This document shows positions 26,374-35,032 of a stretch of 64,000 nucleotides of DNA, in pieces. The first letter of the stretch is position 1, and every line of letters begins with the position of its first letter. Origin of the DNA: Gillisella vitis. Lineage in GTDB: Bacteria > Pseudomonadota > Alphaproteobacteria > Rhizobiales > Rhizobiaceae. The stretch lies in NCBI RefSeq assembly GCF_021559775.1, contig NZ_CP056048.1, positions 863,501 to 927,500 of the forward strand, read 5' to 3'. Below the pieces are notes generated by a model. That model worked only from the letters and a program-made list of their open reading frames with translations, searched no databases and was not told the origin of the DNA. Both the position numbers and the translations under genes were made by a program.

Positions 26374-26471
26374 ACCCTCGGGCTTGTCCCGAGGGTCTAC
26401 TGCCGAGGGCCAAGCCATGATCGTCACCTGCATATTGCATCACGGCAGATGCTCGGCACAAGGCCGAGCAT
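26374..26471. repeat. Pair of palindromes (dispersed intergenic repeat)
   Basis: ACCCTCGGG (26374-26382) pairs with CCCGAGGGT (26388-26396), and ATGCTCGGC (26449-26457) pairs with GCCGAGCAT (26463-26471). Both have five-base loops. They fill the 209-bp gap between the binding-protein gene and the second ATPase gene. Such CTCGGG hairpins recur in rhizobial intergenic DNA. They could also form an mRNA-stabilising structure within the operon. Confidence 0.55.
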
Positions 26472-26536
26472 GACGGCACGTTGTGTGACGGACGTGGCAT
26501 CTGATCGCCCAAGAGGGCACCGCCTGGAGATTTAGG

Positions 26537-27646
26537 ATGATTTACGACCTGGAACTGATCGATGTGGGCAAGGTCTATGACAATGGCACCACGGCAGTCA
26601 GCGCCTTCAGCCTGGCGGTGAAAAAGGGCGAATTCATCGCCTTTCTCGGCCCATCCGGCTGCGGCAAGACCACGACGCTGCGGATGATTGCCGGGTTCGA
26701 GGGTATTTCCTCCGGCGATATGATGATCAAGGGCGTGCGGATGAACGACGTGCCGCCCCAGATGCGTCCGACCGCGACGATCTTTCAGAATTACGCGCTG
26801 TTTCCTCATATGAGCGTGCGCCGCAACGTCGCCTATGGTCTTGAAGTCAAAGGCATGGCCAAGGCCGAGCGCGACCGCAAAGTGGAGCGGATCATTGCAA
26901 CGCTGGGGCTTGAAGACATAGCCGAGCGCAAGCCGGAAAAGCTTTCCGGCGGCCAGCGCCAGCGGGTGGCCTTGGCGCGGGGATTGGTGATCGAGCCGGA
27001 CATTCTGCTTCTGGATGAGCCGCTTGGCGCGCTTGATGCCAATCTACGCAAGGCGATCCAGAACGAGCTGAAAATCCTGCAACGCACACTCGGCGTCACC
27101 TTCATCTTCGTTACCCATGCGCAATCGGAGGCGCTGGCGCTGTCCGACCGGGTGGTGGTGATGAATCAGGGCCGAGTCGAGCAGGTCAGCCCGCCGCATC
27201 AGCTCTATACCCGGCCCGCCACGCCCTTTGTGGCGCAATTCATTGGCAGAAACGCGATTTTTAAAGGGCATGCCCGCGCCGATGGCACAGGCGACTTACG
27301 GATCGAGACCCCGGAGGGATTGCTTGCAGGCCTGGTCAATGGCCCGGTATCCGACGGTGGCCTCGCCAATCTCGTCGTTCCCGCCGAGGCCATTCAGGTT
27401 CATCATGGAAACCGCGAGCCGCTTGAGCGGGTGGCTGTGGCCCATGGTGGCAACGCGGTGCATGCCCGCATTCAACGTGCCGACGTCGTCGGTCATGTCT
27501 CGCATATCTCAGCGGTGCTGGCGGATGGGCGGTCTCTGTCTCTCGAAGCTCATGTCGAGAAATATCGCCCGGATGAGTTTCCGGTCGGCTCCGACGTGTT
27601 TCTGTCGTGGAAGCCTTCGGATGCCACCATTATCGCCGCACACTGA
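26537..27646 (+). CDS. ABC importer ATP-binding protein (PotA type), second copy
   Basis: A 369-residue ATPase. It has Walker A LGPSGCGKTT (near 37), signature LSGGQRQRVALARG (near 137), Walker B DILLLDEP, and a C-terminal TOBE-like region (~280-369). It is well diverged from the ATPase at 20683. Having two ATPases for one permease pair is odd: they may form a heterodimer, or one may serve another importer. It precedes the deacetylase by 47 bp and the two probably share a transcript. Confidence 0.87.
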   Translation: MIYDLELIDVGKVYDNGTTAVSAFSLAVKKGEFIAFLGPSGCGKTTTLRMIAGFEGISSGDMMIKGVRMNDVPPQMRPTATIFQNYALFPHMSVRRNVAYGLEVKGMAKAERDRKVERIIATLGLEDIAERKPEKLSGGQRQRVALARGLVIEPDILLLDEPLGALDANLRKAIQNELKILQRTLGVTFIFVTHAQSEALALSDRVVVMNQGRVEQVSPPHQLYTRPATPFVAQFIGRNAIFKGHARADGTGDLRIETPEGLLAGLVNGPVSDGGLANLVVPAEAIQVHHGNREPLERVAVAHGGNAVHARIQRADVVGHVSHISAVLADGRSLSLEAHVEKYRPDEFPVGSDVFLSWKPSDATIIAAH

Positions 27647-27693
27647 CAGTTCCACACCTGATCAAAAAGTCTTTATCAAAAGGAGAAAACACC

Positions 27694-28575
27694 ATGGCAA
27701 AGGAAATCTTTTGCAGCTTCGGCATCGATGTGGATGCGGTGGCCGGCTGGCTCGGCTCTTACGGCGGCGAGGATTCGCCTGACGATATTTCCCGTGGTCT
27801 GTTTGCCGGTGAGGTCGGCGCACCGCGCCTGCTGAAATTGTTCGAACGCTTCGGTATCAAGACCACCTGGTTCATTCCCGGCCATTCCATCGAGACCTTC
27901 CCGGAACAGATGCAGGCTGTGGCCGATGCAGGCCATGAAATCGGCATTCATGGCTATACCCATGAAAACCCGATTGCCATGACCCGCGAACAGGAAACCG
28001 AGGTGCTGGACAAGTGCATCGAGCTGGTCACAAGGCTGTCGGGCAAGCGCCCGACCGGCTATGTCGCGCCCTGGTGGGAATTTTCCAATGTCACCAATGA
28101 ATTGCTGCTGGAGCGGGGCATCAAATACGACCACTCGCTGATGCATAATGATTTTACGCCCTATTATGTGCGCGTTGGCGATAGCTGGACCAAGATTGAC
28201 TATTCCAAGAAGCCCTCCGACTGGATGGTGCCTTTGAAGCGTGGCCACGAGACCGACCTGATCGAAATTCCGGCCTCCTGGTATCTCGATGACCTGCCGC
28301 CGATGATGTTCATCAAGAAATCACCCAACAGCCACGGCTTCGTCAATCCGCATGATATCGAGCAGATCTGGCGCGACCAGTTCGATTGGGTCTATCGTGA
28401 AATGGATTATGCGGTTTTCCCGATCACCATTCACCCTGACGTTGCCGGACGCCCGCAGGTGTTGATGATGCTGGAGCGGTTGTTTGCCCATATGAGCAAG
28501 CATCCGGGGGTGAAATTCGTGACCATGAACGAGATCGCCGACGATTTCGCAAAGCGCTTTCCGCGCAAGAAGTAA
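27694..28575 (+). CDS. HpPgdA-type polysaccharide-deacetylase-family metalloenzyme (CE4/NodB fold)
   Basis: A 293-residue protein close in pattern and length to Helicobacter pylori HP0310. The presumed metal ligands fall at D14 (GIDVDA), H86 and H90 (HGYTHEN), the same numbers I recall for HP0310. Further motifs are GYVAPWWEFS and TIHPDVAGRP. There is no signal peptide, so a peptidoglycan substrate in the periplasm is unlikely. It sits among importer, amidase, SDR and CobW genes, so a cytosolic deacylation of a small N-acyl compound is the better inference. The start at 27694 has an AGGAG site; the upstream 29-residue extension is spurious. Confidence 0.88.
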   Translation: MAKEIFCSFGIDVDAVAGWLGSYGGEDSPDDISRGLFAGEVGAPRLLKLFERFGIKTTWFIPGHSIETFPEQMQAVADAGHEIGIHGYTHENPIAMTREQETEVLDKCIELVTRLSGKRPTGYVAPWWEFSNVTNELLLERGIKYDHSLMHNDFTPYYVRVGDSWTKIDYSKKPSDWMVPLKRGHETDLIEIPASWYLDDLPPMMFIKKSPNSHGFVNPHDIEQIWRDQFDWVYREMDYAVFPITIHPDVAGRPQVLMMLERLFAHMSKHPGVKFVTMNEIADDFAKRFPRKK

Positions 28576-28629
28576 CAAGACGGGGAGGGGCGGCGCTATG
28601 CCGTCCCTTGTCCGTGAAAGGAGAGTGTC

Positions 28630-28962
28630 ATGTGTTCACTGTGCGGTGTGATCGGCGGCAATGAACATTGGGCCGATGCCGTGGCCCGACCCGGAGTCTA
28701 CACCCGCAATGGCGAGCGGGTGGACCGCCGCCGTGAGCGGATGAACCGTGTGAACACTGCCAACCGGGTGCTGAAGGCTTATGGCCTGTCGCTCTCCGAC
28801 TGGCAGGGCTCATCCTATCTCCTGTCCAGCCTGACGGGAAAGACCGAGATTATTGAGGATCTCGGTCATCTCTGGTCGGTCGCTGAAAAAATGTCCGGTC
28901 GGGCCTGTGATCCGCTTGATCCAGTGCTGATCACGCGGATGGAAACGGCCCGCAATGGCTGA
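28630..28962 (+). CDS. Small CxxC protein coupled to a CobW GTPase
   Basis: A 110-residue protein I cannot name. It opens with MCSLCGVIGG, a CxxC pair at residues 2-5 suited to bind Zn or another metal. A basic stretch (RVDRRRERMNRVNTANRVL) follows, then a helical C-terminal half. The AGGAG site is 9 bases upstream. It overlaps the CobW gene by 8 bp, so production of the two is probably coupled. I infer a metal-handling partner of the GTPase or a maturation factor for the neighbouring metalloenzyme. Confidence 0.75.
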   Translation: MCSLCGVIGGNEHWADAVARPGVYTRNGERVDRRRERMNRVNTANRVLKAYGLSLSDWQGSSYLLSSLTGKTEIIEDLGHLWSVAEKMSGRACDPLDPVLITRMETARNG

Positions 28963-29971
28963 TGCAAGCGGTGCTATTCCCCAGTTCACTCCTGTCAATT
29001 TGCTGACCGGCTTCCTCGGCTCCGGCAAGACGACGCTGCTGAAGCGTCTGCTGTCAGACCCCGCCCTTGCCGATACGGCGGTGCTGATCAATGAATTCGG
29101 CGAAATTGGCCTCGATCACGACCTGGTGGAAACGGTCGATGGCGATACGGTGCTTTTGCAATCCGGCTGTGTTTGCTGCACCATTCGCGGCGATCTGGCT
29201 GAAGCCGTGCGAACCCTGCATGACCGCCGGGAGCGGGGCGAAATCACGCCTTTTCGTCGGGTGATGATTGAAAGCACCGGGCTTGCCGATCCGTTTCCGA
29301 TCTTATCGACGCTGAAAGCCGATCCTGTCCTGCGCCATCATTTCCGCCACGGCAATGTCATCACCACGGTTGATGCCATTAATGGGTTAGGGCAACTGGA
29401 CGCTTATGGCGAATCGGCCCGGCAAGTGGCGATTGCCGACCGGTTGGTGATCACCAAAACCGATATGACCGAAGCCCTTGAACAGCCTGAATTGACCGGA
29501 CGGTTGATGGCTCGGATCGCGTCGATCAATCCCGATGCTGCGATGCTGGCCGCTGCCGCCCCGGATTTTTCAGCTGCCAGCCTGCTGGATGACGATGCCA
29601 GCCTGCACAGTTCCACTCTGCAATCGGCCAGCGGTTTTTACTGCGAAGCGCCAGCAGATGCTGGCCATAGCGGCGACTTCCGCTCCTTCGTGGTGACGGT
29701 GGATGAGCCGATTGATTGGACCGCCTTCGGCATCTGGTTGACGATGTTGCTCAACCGCCATGGTGCCAAGGTTATCCGGGTGAAGGGCATTTTGAACATC
29801 GCGGGTGAGGACCGGCCCGTTGCCATTCACGGGGTCCAACATCTGGTGCATCCGCCCGTCCATATGGGCGGCTGGCCATCGGCGGATCGGCGCTCCAGGC
29901 TGGTCTTCATTGTCGATGGATTGGAGACGGCGCTGATCAGGCGGTCTTTCGAGGCCTTTGCGATAAAGTGA
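28955..29971 (+). CDS. CobW/COG0523-family GTPase (putative metallochaperone)
   Basis: A 338-residue G3E GTPase. It has a Walker A GFLGSGKTTLLKRLL (near 20-33), the metal-binding CxCC in QSGCVCCTIRGDL (near 70), ESTGLADP in the switch region, a TKTD guanine-specificity motif near 170, and a CobW C-terminal domain (RSFVVTVDEPIDW onwards). COG0523 proteins insert or deliver metals, often Zn, to specific client enzymes. Here the client could be the deacetylase encoded two genes upstream. It overlaps the small CxxC gene by 8 bp. Confidence 0.88.
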   Translation: MADASGAIPQFTPVNLLTGFLGSGKTTLLKRLLSDPALADTAVLINEFGEIGLDHDLVETVDGDTVLLQSGCVCCTIRGDLAEAVRTLHDRRERGEITPFRRVMIESTGLADPFPILSTLKADPVLRHHFRHGNVITTVDAINGLGQLDAYGESARQVAIADRLVITKTDMTEALEQPELTGRLMARIASINPDAAMLAAAAPDFSAASLLDDDASLHSSTLQSASGFYCEAPADAGHSGDFRSFVVTVDEPIDWTAFGIWLTMLLNRHGAKVIRVKGILNIAGEDRPVAIHGVQHLVHPPVHMGGWPSADRRSRLVFIVDGLETALIRRSFEAFAIK

Positions 29972-29998
29972 GAGGCATGGATGGTGGCAGAGGCTCTA

Positions 29999-30103
29999 CT
30001 GCATAATTCTTTAAACCGGAATCGGTTTAAAGAGAAAATTATGCAGCAGATATAAAGCGCTACAGCGAACCTTTGTGCGCCATATATGGCGCACGGCGCT
30101 GTA
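29999..30103. repeat. Composite palindromic repeat, copy 2
   Basis: The first part is CTGCATAATT (29999-30008) with AATTATGCAG (30037-30046), enclosing TTTAAACCG/CGGTTTAAA. The second is TACAGCG (30061-30067) with CGCTGTA (30097-30103), enclosing the perfect 20-bp palindrome at 30075-30094. The order of parts matches copy 1 at 9796-9897. It separates cobW from the second binding-protein gene and may act as terminator or processing site. Confidence 0.7.
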
Positions 30104-30125
30104 TGGTTTTACGATAGCTTTATAA

Positions 30126-31367
30126 GTGAGTCAGGAACGTCAAACGCCAATGAACACCCATAATCCACCGGCTTCTTTTCCTGCGCCCGCCCTTCATACG
30201 CAAGGCAAACCGCGTCTTCGGGTGCTCGGCACGGCGATTTCCTTGCTGGAACCGTTGCGCGTCCAGGCGCAGCAGGATCTCGGCATCGAGGTCGTGTTCG
30301 ACAACAATGATTTCCTGACCACCCAGCACAAGGCGGCGCAGGCACCGGACAGTTATGACATCTACGATCAGTGCTTCCATAATCTGGATATCGTCTGGTA
30401 CTGGCGGGCCATCCAGCCGATAGAGTTGAAGCGGATCGACCTTTGGAACGAGATTTCCGATCTCACCAAGACCGGACGGCTGGAGCCGAGTGCCCAACTG
30501 GGCAAGGGCGATGCGCCGGTCAAGAAACTGTTCGTCCAGCCGGACCTGTCGCTGGGCGATAATCCGACCGGCCATATTTCCATGTTGCCCACCACCCATA
30601 ATTTCGACAGTTTTGCCTATCGCAGCGATCTGGTGAAAAGCCCCAGGTCCGTGTCCAGTTGGGCAAGTCTGTTGGACGAGACCTGGGCGGGCCGGGTGGC
30701 GCTGGTGGACGAGCCCGCCATCGGCATTTTCGATGCGGCCCTTGCTGCCGAGGCGGCTGGCCTGATGCGGTTTGACAATATCGGTAATATGACCGTGGCC
30801 GAGATCGACCGGCTGATCGCCATTCTGACCGAGAAGAAAAAATCCGGATTTTTCAGGGACTTCTGGCGCACCGCCGAGGATGCCGCAGACCTGATGGTCA
30901 GGGGCCGCACCGATATCCAGAGCATGTGGTCCACAGGCATTACCATCTTGAGCGGTCAGGGCATGGCCGTGGAGCAGGCGGTGCCGGTCGAAGGTTACCG
31001 GGCCTGGCATGGCGGGCTTTGCCTGTCGCGTGGCCTTGAAGGGCGGATGCTGGATGTGGCCTATGACTATCTTAACTGGTGGATTTCCGGGTTGCCAGGT
31101 GCTGTCGTTGCGCGGCAAGGCTATTACATCTCCACGCCGCAGCGCTCAAAAGCGTATTTGAGCAAGGCGGAATGGGATTATTGGTATGGCGGCCTGCCCG
31201 CCGCGCAGGACTTGCCCGGACCGGATGGCGCAATGCGGATCAAGGCTGGCGAAAGCCGCAGGGGCGGGTCTTACTGGCAGCGTGCCAACCGCATCGCGGT
31301 GTGGAACACCACCATGGACGAACATAATTATCTGGTGCGTCGCTGGCTTCAGCTGATGGCGGCATAA
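30126..31367 (+). CDS. PotD-like solute-binding protein without signal peptide
   Basis: A 413-residue binding-protein homologue (405 if started at ATG 30150). The N-terminus (MNTHNPPASFPAPALHTQGKP) is polar and Pro-rich, with no hydrophobic core, lipobox or twin-arginine motif. The body keeps the binding fold: PTTHNFDSFAYRSDLV, WASLLDETWAGRVALVDEP, PVEGYRAWHGGLCLSRG and VARQGYYISTPQRS. It is therefore probably cytosolic, perhaps a ligand sensor or scavenger derived from the importer protein at 25095, in the way NasS derives from NrtA. Alternatively the true start was mis-set, but no upstream in-frame signal sequence is visible. The GTG start at 30126 has no clear ribosome site. Confidence 0.78.
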   Translation: MSQERQTPMNTHNPPASFPAPALHTQGKPRLRVLGTAISLLEPLRVQAQQDLGIEVVFDNNDFLTTQHKAAQAPDSYDIYDQCFHNLDIVWYWRAIQPIELKRIDLWNEISDLTKTGRLEPSAQLGKGDAPVKKLFVQPDLSLGDNPTGHISMLPTTHNFDSFAYRSDLVKSPRSVSSWASLLDETWAGRVALVDEPAIGIFDAALAAEAAGLMRFDNIGNMTVAEIDRLIAILTEKKKSGFFRDFWRTAEDAADLMVRGRTDIQSMWSTGITILSGQGMAVEQAVPVEGYRAWHGGLCLSRGLEGRMLDVAYDYLNWWISGLPGAVVARQGYYISTPQRSKAYLSKAEWDYWYGGLPAAQDLPGPDGAMRIKAGESRRGGSYWQRANRIAVWNTTMDEHNYLVRRWLQLMAA

Positions 31368-31389
31368 TATTGTATTGAAGGAGTAACCG

Positions 31390-32769
31390 ATGACCCCAAA
31401 CTTTTCAGGCCAAGGCCTTTCAGGCAAAAGCATTGCCCAGCTTGCTGTCTTGATCCAGTCCGGCACGCTTGATCCGCAGGATCTTGCCCATCAGACATTG
31501 GGGGCCATCCGGGATCACGCGGATCAGACAATTTTCACCCGGCTAACGCCGGAGCGGGCGATGCAGGAGGCCCAGGCCTCGGCATTGCGCATCCGGGCCG
31601 GTTGCTCGCTCGGCCCTCTGGACGGCATACCGATTGCATGGAAGGATCTCTTTGATCTTGAAGGACAGACCACCACGGCTGGCTCCGTTGTGCTGGACGA
31701 TCAGCCACCGGCAGTGCGCGATGCGGATGTGGTCGCGGCTCTGGCAAGTGCTGGAATGGTGTCCATCGGTCAGGTCAATATGAGCGAGTTTGCCTTTTCC
31801 GGCCTTGGGGTCAATCCGCATTACGGCACACCGCGCAATCCGCACGGCGTGGGCGAGGCTCGGGTTCCCGGCGGCTCGTCCTCAGGCTCGGCTGTAGCCG
31901 TGGCCGCCGGGCTGGTGCCGGTGTCGATTGGTACGGATACGGGCGGGTCTGTCCGCATTCCCTCCGCCTTTAATGGCATTGTCGGCTATAAGGCGACCCG
32001 TGGCCGCTACTCCATGCGTGGTGTCTTCCCCCTATCAAAAAGTTTGGATTCCCTTGGGCCACTCTGCCGCACCGTGCAGGATGTGGTTTGGGTGGATGCT
32101 GCCATGTGTGGGCTGACGCATCCGCAGGTGACCCGTGCCGCCTTGGCTGGACGCCGTTTCGTCGTACCGGAAACGGTGTTTTTCGATGGTGCCGAGGATG
32201 GTGTGGTTCAAGCATTTGAGGCTGCGATACGCCGTCTGGAACAGGCCGGTGCCGTTGTGCGTCGTCAAGCCTTCCCGATCATGCAGCAGATCCTCGATGT
32301 TCTCGCCAAGCATGGCCCGCTGGTGACGGCGGAGGCCTATGTGTTGCATCGCCACCGTCTGCATGGACCGGATGCAGCCCGCATGGATCACCGCGTTGCC
32401 ACACGGGCGCGGCTGGGCGAAAATATCAGCCTTGCCAGCTATGTCGAGCTTGTTGACCGGCGTGAGCAATTGATTGCGGAATTTACCGGCCAGCTCGCAG
32501 CGAATGAATTCATCCTGACACCAACCGTTGCGCATGTGGCACCGCTGACTGCGCCGCTTGTGGCTGACGATGACCTGTTCGTGGCCATCAACGGCAAGAC
32601 ATTGCGCAACACGATGCTCGGCAATTTTCTCGATTGGTGCGCGGTCTCGCTGCCGTGCGGAACGGCGGATGCCAATATGCCGGTTGGTCTGCAAGTGTCC
32701 GGGCCTGCACGGTCCGATGAGGCCCTGCTTGGTCTGGCGCTTTCGGTGGAAGCGGTGGTTTGCGGCTAA
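31390..32769 (+). CDS. Amidase signature family hydrolase
   Basis: A 459-residue amidase. The Ser-cisSer-Lys triad is intact: Lys in GIPIAWKDLFD (about K85), cis-Ser in PGGSSSGSAVAV (about 164), and nucleophile Ser in GTDTGGSVRIPS (about S187). It most resembles GatA/AtzF-like amidases of catabolic operons, which hydrolyse a small carboxamide to acid and ammonia. It follows the signal-less binding protein by 22 bp behind an AGGAG site. It converges on the Lrp gene. Confidence 0.87.
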   Translation: MTPNFSGQGLSGKSIAQLAVLIQSGTLDPQDLAHQTLGAIRDHADQTIFTRLTPERAMQEAQASALRIRAGCSLGPLDGIPIAWKDLFDLEGQTTTAGSVVLDDQPPAVRDADVVAALASAGMVSIGQVNMSEFAFSGLGVNPHYGTPRNPHGVGEARVPGGSSSGSAVAVAAGLVPVSIGTDTGGSVRIPSAFNGIVGYKATRGRYSMRGVFPLSKSLDSLGPLCRTVQDVVWVDAAMCGLTHPQVTRAALAGRRFVVPETVFFDGAEDGVVQAFEAAIRRLEQAGAVVRRQAFPIMQQILDVLAKHGPLVTAEAYVLHRHRLHGPDAARMDHRVATRARLGENISLASYVELVDRREQLIAEFTGQLAANEFILTPTVAHVAPLTAPLVADDDLFVAINGKTLRNTMLGNFLDWCAVSLPCGTADANMPVGLQVSGPARSDEALLGLALSVEAVVCG

Positions 32770-32775
32770 ATGAGC

Positions 32776-33252
32776 CTATACTGGAAACAGGCTGGTGAGG
32801 GGCATATGCGATTTGACGATTGGTGATTTCAGCACCACGAAGCTGAAATATTTGTCGATACCGATATCCATGTCGGTCAGCCGCTCCATGATCGTCTGAT
32901 ATTCACCAATCCCTGATGTGACGAATTTCAGCATGTAATCATAGCCGCCGGAAACCAGGTGACATTCGATCACCTGGTCAACTTTTTCAACTGCGGCGAG
33001 GAATCGGGCAAAATCGATCTGCCTGTGGTTCTTCAAGGTGATCTCGGTAAACACGGTCAGCGTCTGGCCAAGCTTGCTGACATTGATCTGGGCGGAATAG
33101 CCCTCGATATAGCCATCGGCCTGAAGTTTCTTCACCCGCATCAGGCAGGGGCTGGGGGAGAGATTGACCAGTTCGGCCAGTTCCACATTGGTGATCCGAC
33201 CGTTCTTTTGCAATTCATAGAGAATCTTGATGTCGATCCTGTCGAGCTTCAC
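32776..33252 (-). CDS. Lrp/AsnC-family transcriptional regulator
   Basis: A 158-residue Lrp protein. It has an N-terminal helix-turn-helix (LDRIDIKILYELQKNGRITNVELAELVNLSPSPCLMRVKKLQ) and a C-terminal RAM domain (SGGYDYMLKFVTSGIGEYQTIMERL). It is divergent from the FAD oxidoreductase gene by 223 bp and convergent with the amidase gene. That layout suggests it controls the oxidoreductase in response to an amino acid. It is distinct from acdR. Confidence 0.86.
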   Translation of the reverse strand: MKLDRIDIKILYELQKNGRITNVELAELVNLSPSPCLMRVKKLQADGYIEGYSAQINVSKLGQTLTVFTEITLKNHRQIDFARFLAAVEKVDQVIECHLVSGGYDYMLKFVTSGIGEYQTIMERLTDMDIGIDKYFSFVVLKSPIVKSHMPLTSLFPV

Positions 33253-33448
33253 GCTTCCGTTTCCCTTAATGCCTGTTGGCCAGCATATTATGCTTCAAAA
33301 GCCAAAGTGCAAGCGTTCATCATCAGGAAAGCACGCTGGAAAGCTTTGAAAAACCTTATGTAACAAAGGGATTGTTTGGGTTTCTAAAAACGGAAGGAAA
33401 TGCTGAATCTGGCCCAATCGCGGTGCTTTTCACTGATGGAAATGCTTA

Positions 33449-33460
33449 TGCTGATCAGCA
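33449..33460. promoter_or_regulatory. Candidate operator upstream of the FAD oxidoreductase
   Basis: TGCTGATCAGCA is a perfect 12-bp palindrome ending 15 bp before the ATG at 33476 and touching the ribosome site. A bound regulator (the divergent Lrp protein) would block initiation here. This is inferred from symmetry and position only. Confidence 0.3.
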
Positions 33461-33475
33461 ATCAAGGAGCTTTTC

Positions 33476-34816
33476 ATGCGTGTACCCCTGTTGCGAGTAG
33501 AGACCCATACCGCTTTGCCTGAAGCGGCGGATGTCGTGGTGATCGGCGGCGGTATCGTCGGGACATGCACCGCCTATTTCCTGGCAAAACGCGGCGTCAA
33601 AGTCGTGCTGCTGGAGAAAGGCCTGATCGGGGCGGAGCAGTCCAGCCGGAATTGGGGTTGGTGCCGCCAGCAGAACCGCGATGCCCGCGAATTGCCGATG
33701 GCGACAAAAAGCTTGGATCTGTGGGACAGTTTTGCCAGCGACATTGGCGAGGATGTCGGGTTTCGCCGCTGCGGCCTGCTTTACCTGAGCAATAGCGAGG
33801 CGGAAATCGCCACCTGGGCCAAATGGCGTGACTTTGCCAAAATAGTCGGTGTCACCACCCACGTGCTTTCGGGCAAGGAAGCCGCCGAAAAAGGCAGCGC
33901 GACGCGAAAGCCGTGGCTTGGCGGGGTGTTTTCGCCCAGCGATGGCATTGCTGTCCCGGAGCGGGCTGCCCCGATCATTGCGCGCGGCGTGATGAAATTT
34001 GGCGGAACCGTCATGCAGCATTGCGCGGCCCGTGGGTTGGAAACCGAGGCTGGCCGGGTTAGTGCCGTGGTGACGGAAAAGGGGACGATCCGCACGGGAA
34101 CGGTGGTGATGGCGGGCGGCGCCTGGGCGTCTTCCTTCTGCAATCAGTTGAACATTCGCTTTCCGCAGGCGTCCATCCGCTCATCCATTCTGGCCGTCGC
34201 GCCTCTGGCGGGAGGACTGGGAGGCGAAGGCCTGCCAGATGCCTTGCACACCGCCCGCGTTTCCGTGACCCGCCGGGGCGATGGCGGCTATACTTTGGCG
34301 ATTAGCGGCCGTGCCAGCGTCGATCTGACCCCCCAGCAAATTCGCTATGGCAAGGCTTTCCTGCCGATGTTCCAGCGGCGGTGGAGAAGCCTGAAGCCGG
34401 GTACGATCGAAGGTCTGCGCAATGGCCATGAGACGCTGGCGAAATGGGCGTTGGACAAGGCGACGCCGATGGAGCGTAACCGTATTCTCGACCCGATACC
34501 GGATCGCAAACTGATCGCCGAAACCTATCGCCGGGCCGGCGAATTGCTACCTGCCTTGGCCGGCGCGAAGATTTCGGCCAGTTGGGCTGGCTATATCGAC
34601 AGCACCCCGGATGGTGTGCCCGCCATCGGTGAAATCTCCTCACTGCCGGGCTTTATTCTGGCGGCGGGATTCAGCGGCCATGGCTTTGGCATTGGGCCGG
34701 GGGCAGGGCATTTGATCGCCGACATCATCACCGGTTCCGAACCGATCGTTGATCCCAAAGACTATCGGCCAGAGCGGCTGGCTCATTCTGCCTGGGGCAA
34801 GGTCGCGGGCTTCTGA
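33476..34816 (+). CDS. FAD-dependent amino acid oxidoreductase (DAO family)
   Basis: A 446-residue flavoprotein. The dinucleotide-binding motif is VVVIGGGIVGTCTAYFLAKRG (near 20-40), and a C-terminal GFILAAGFSGHGFGIGPGAG closes the FAD site. It belongs to the DAO superfamily (D-amino-acid dehydrogenases, glycine oxidases, sarcosine-type oxidases). The ordered R-N-W-G-W-C-R segment after SSRNW is typical of bacterial DadA-like members. It has an AAGGAG site. The divergent Lrp regulator suggests an amino acid substrate. It may complete the breakdown started by the amidase. Confidence 0.82.
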   Translation: MRVPLLRVETHTALPEAADVVVIGGGIVGTCTAYFLAKRGVKVVLLEKGLIGAEQSSRNWGWCRQQNRDARELPMATKSLDLWDSFASDIGEDVGFRRCGLLYLSNSEAEIATWAKWRDFAKIVGVTTHVLSGKEAAEKGSATRKPWLGGVFSPSDGIAVPERAAPIIARGVMKFGGTVMQHCAARGLETEAGRVSAVVTEKGTIRTGTVVMAGGAWASSFCNQLNIRFPQASIRSSILAVAPLAGGLGGEGLPDALHTARVSVTRRGDGGYTLAISGRASVDLTPQQIRYGKAFLPMFQRRWRSLKPGTIEGLRNGHETLAKWALDKATPMERNRILDPIPDRKLIAETYRRAGELLPALAGAKISASWAGYIDSTPDGVPAIGEISSLPGFILAAGFSGHGFGIGPGAGHLIADIITGSEPIVDPKDYRPERLAHSAWGKVAGF

Positions 34817-35032
34817 CCCCCGCTTCTTCCTGGCCAGTGTGGGTACGGGATTGCAAAACAGGTGCTTTCTGCGTATAGAAAGCCATTAACCACGGACCCG
34901 GTGAAATTCCGGGTGGCTATTCTGGCCGCCGATCCGCCAGACAACGCACGACATTTCTGAAACGTGATGATCCGTTTATTCGGCTAAATCTGAGCGTTTG
35001 TGAAAAATCTTCCCCGTTGCGAAACAATCTTC

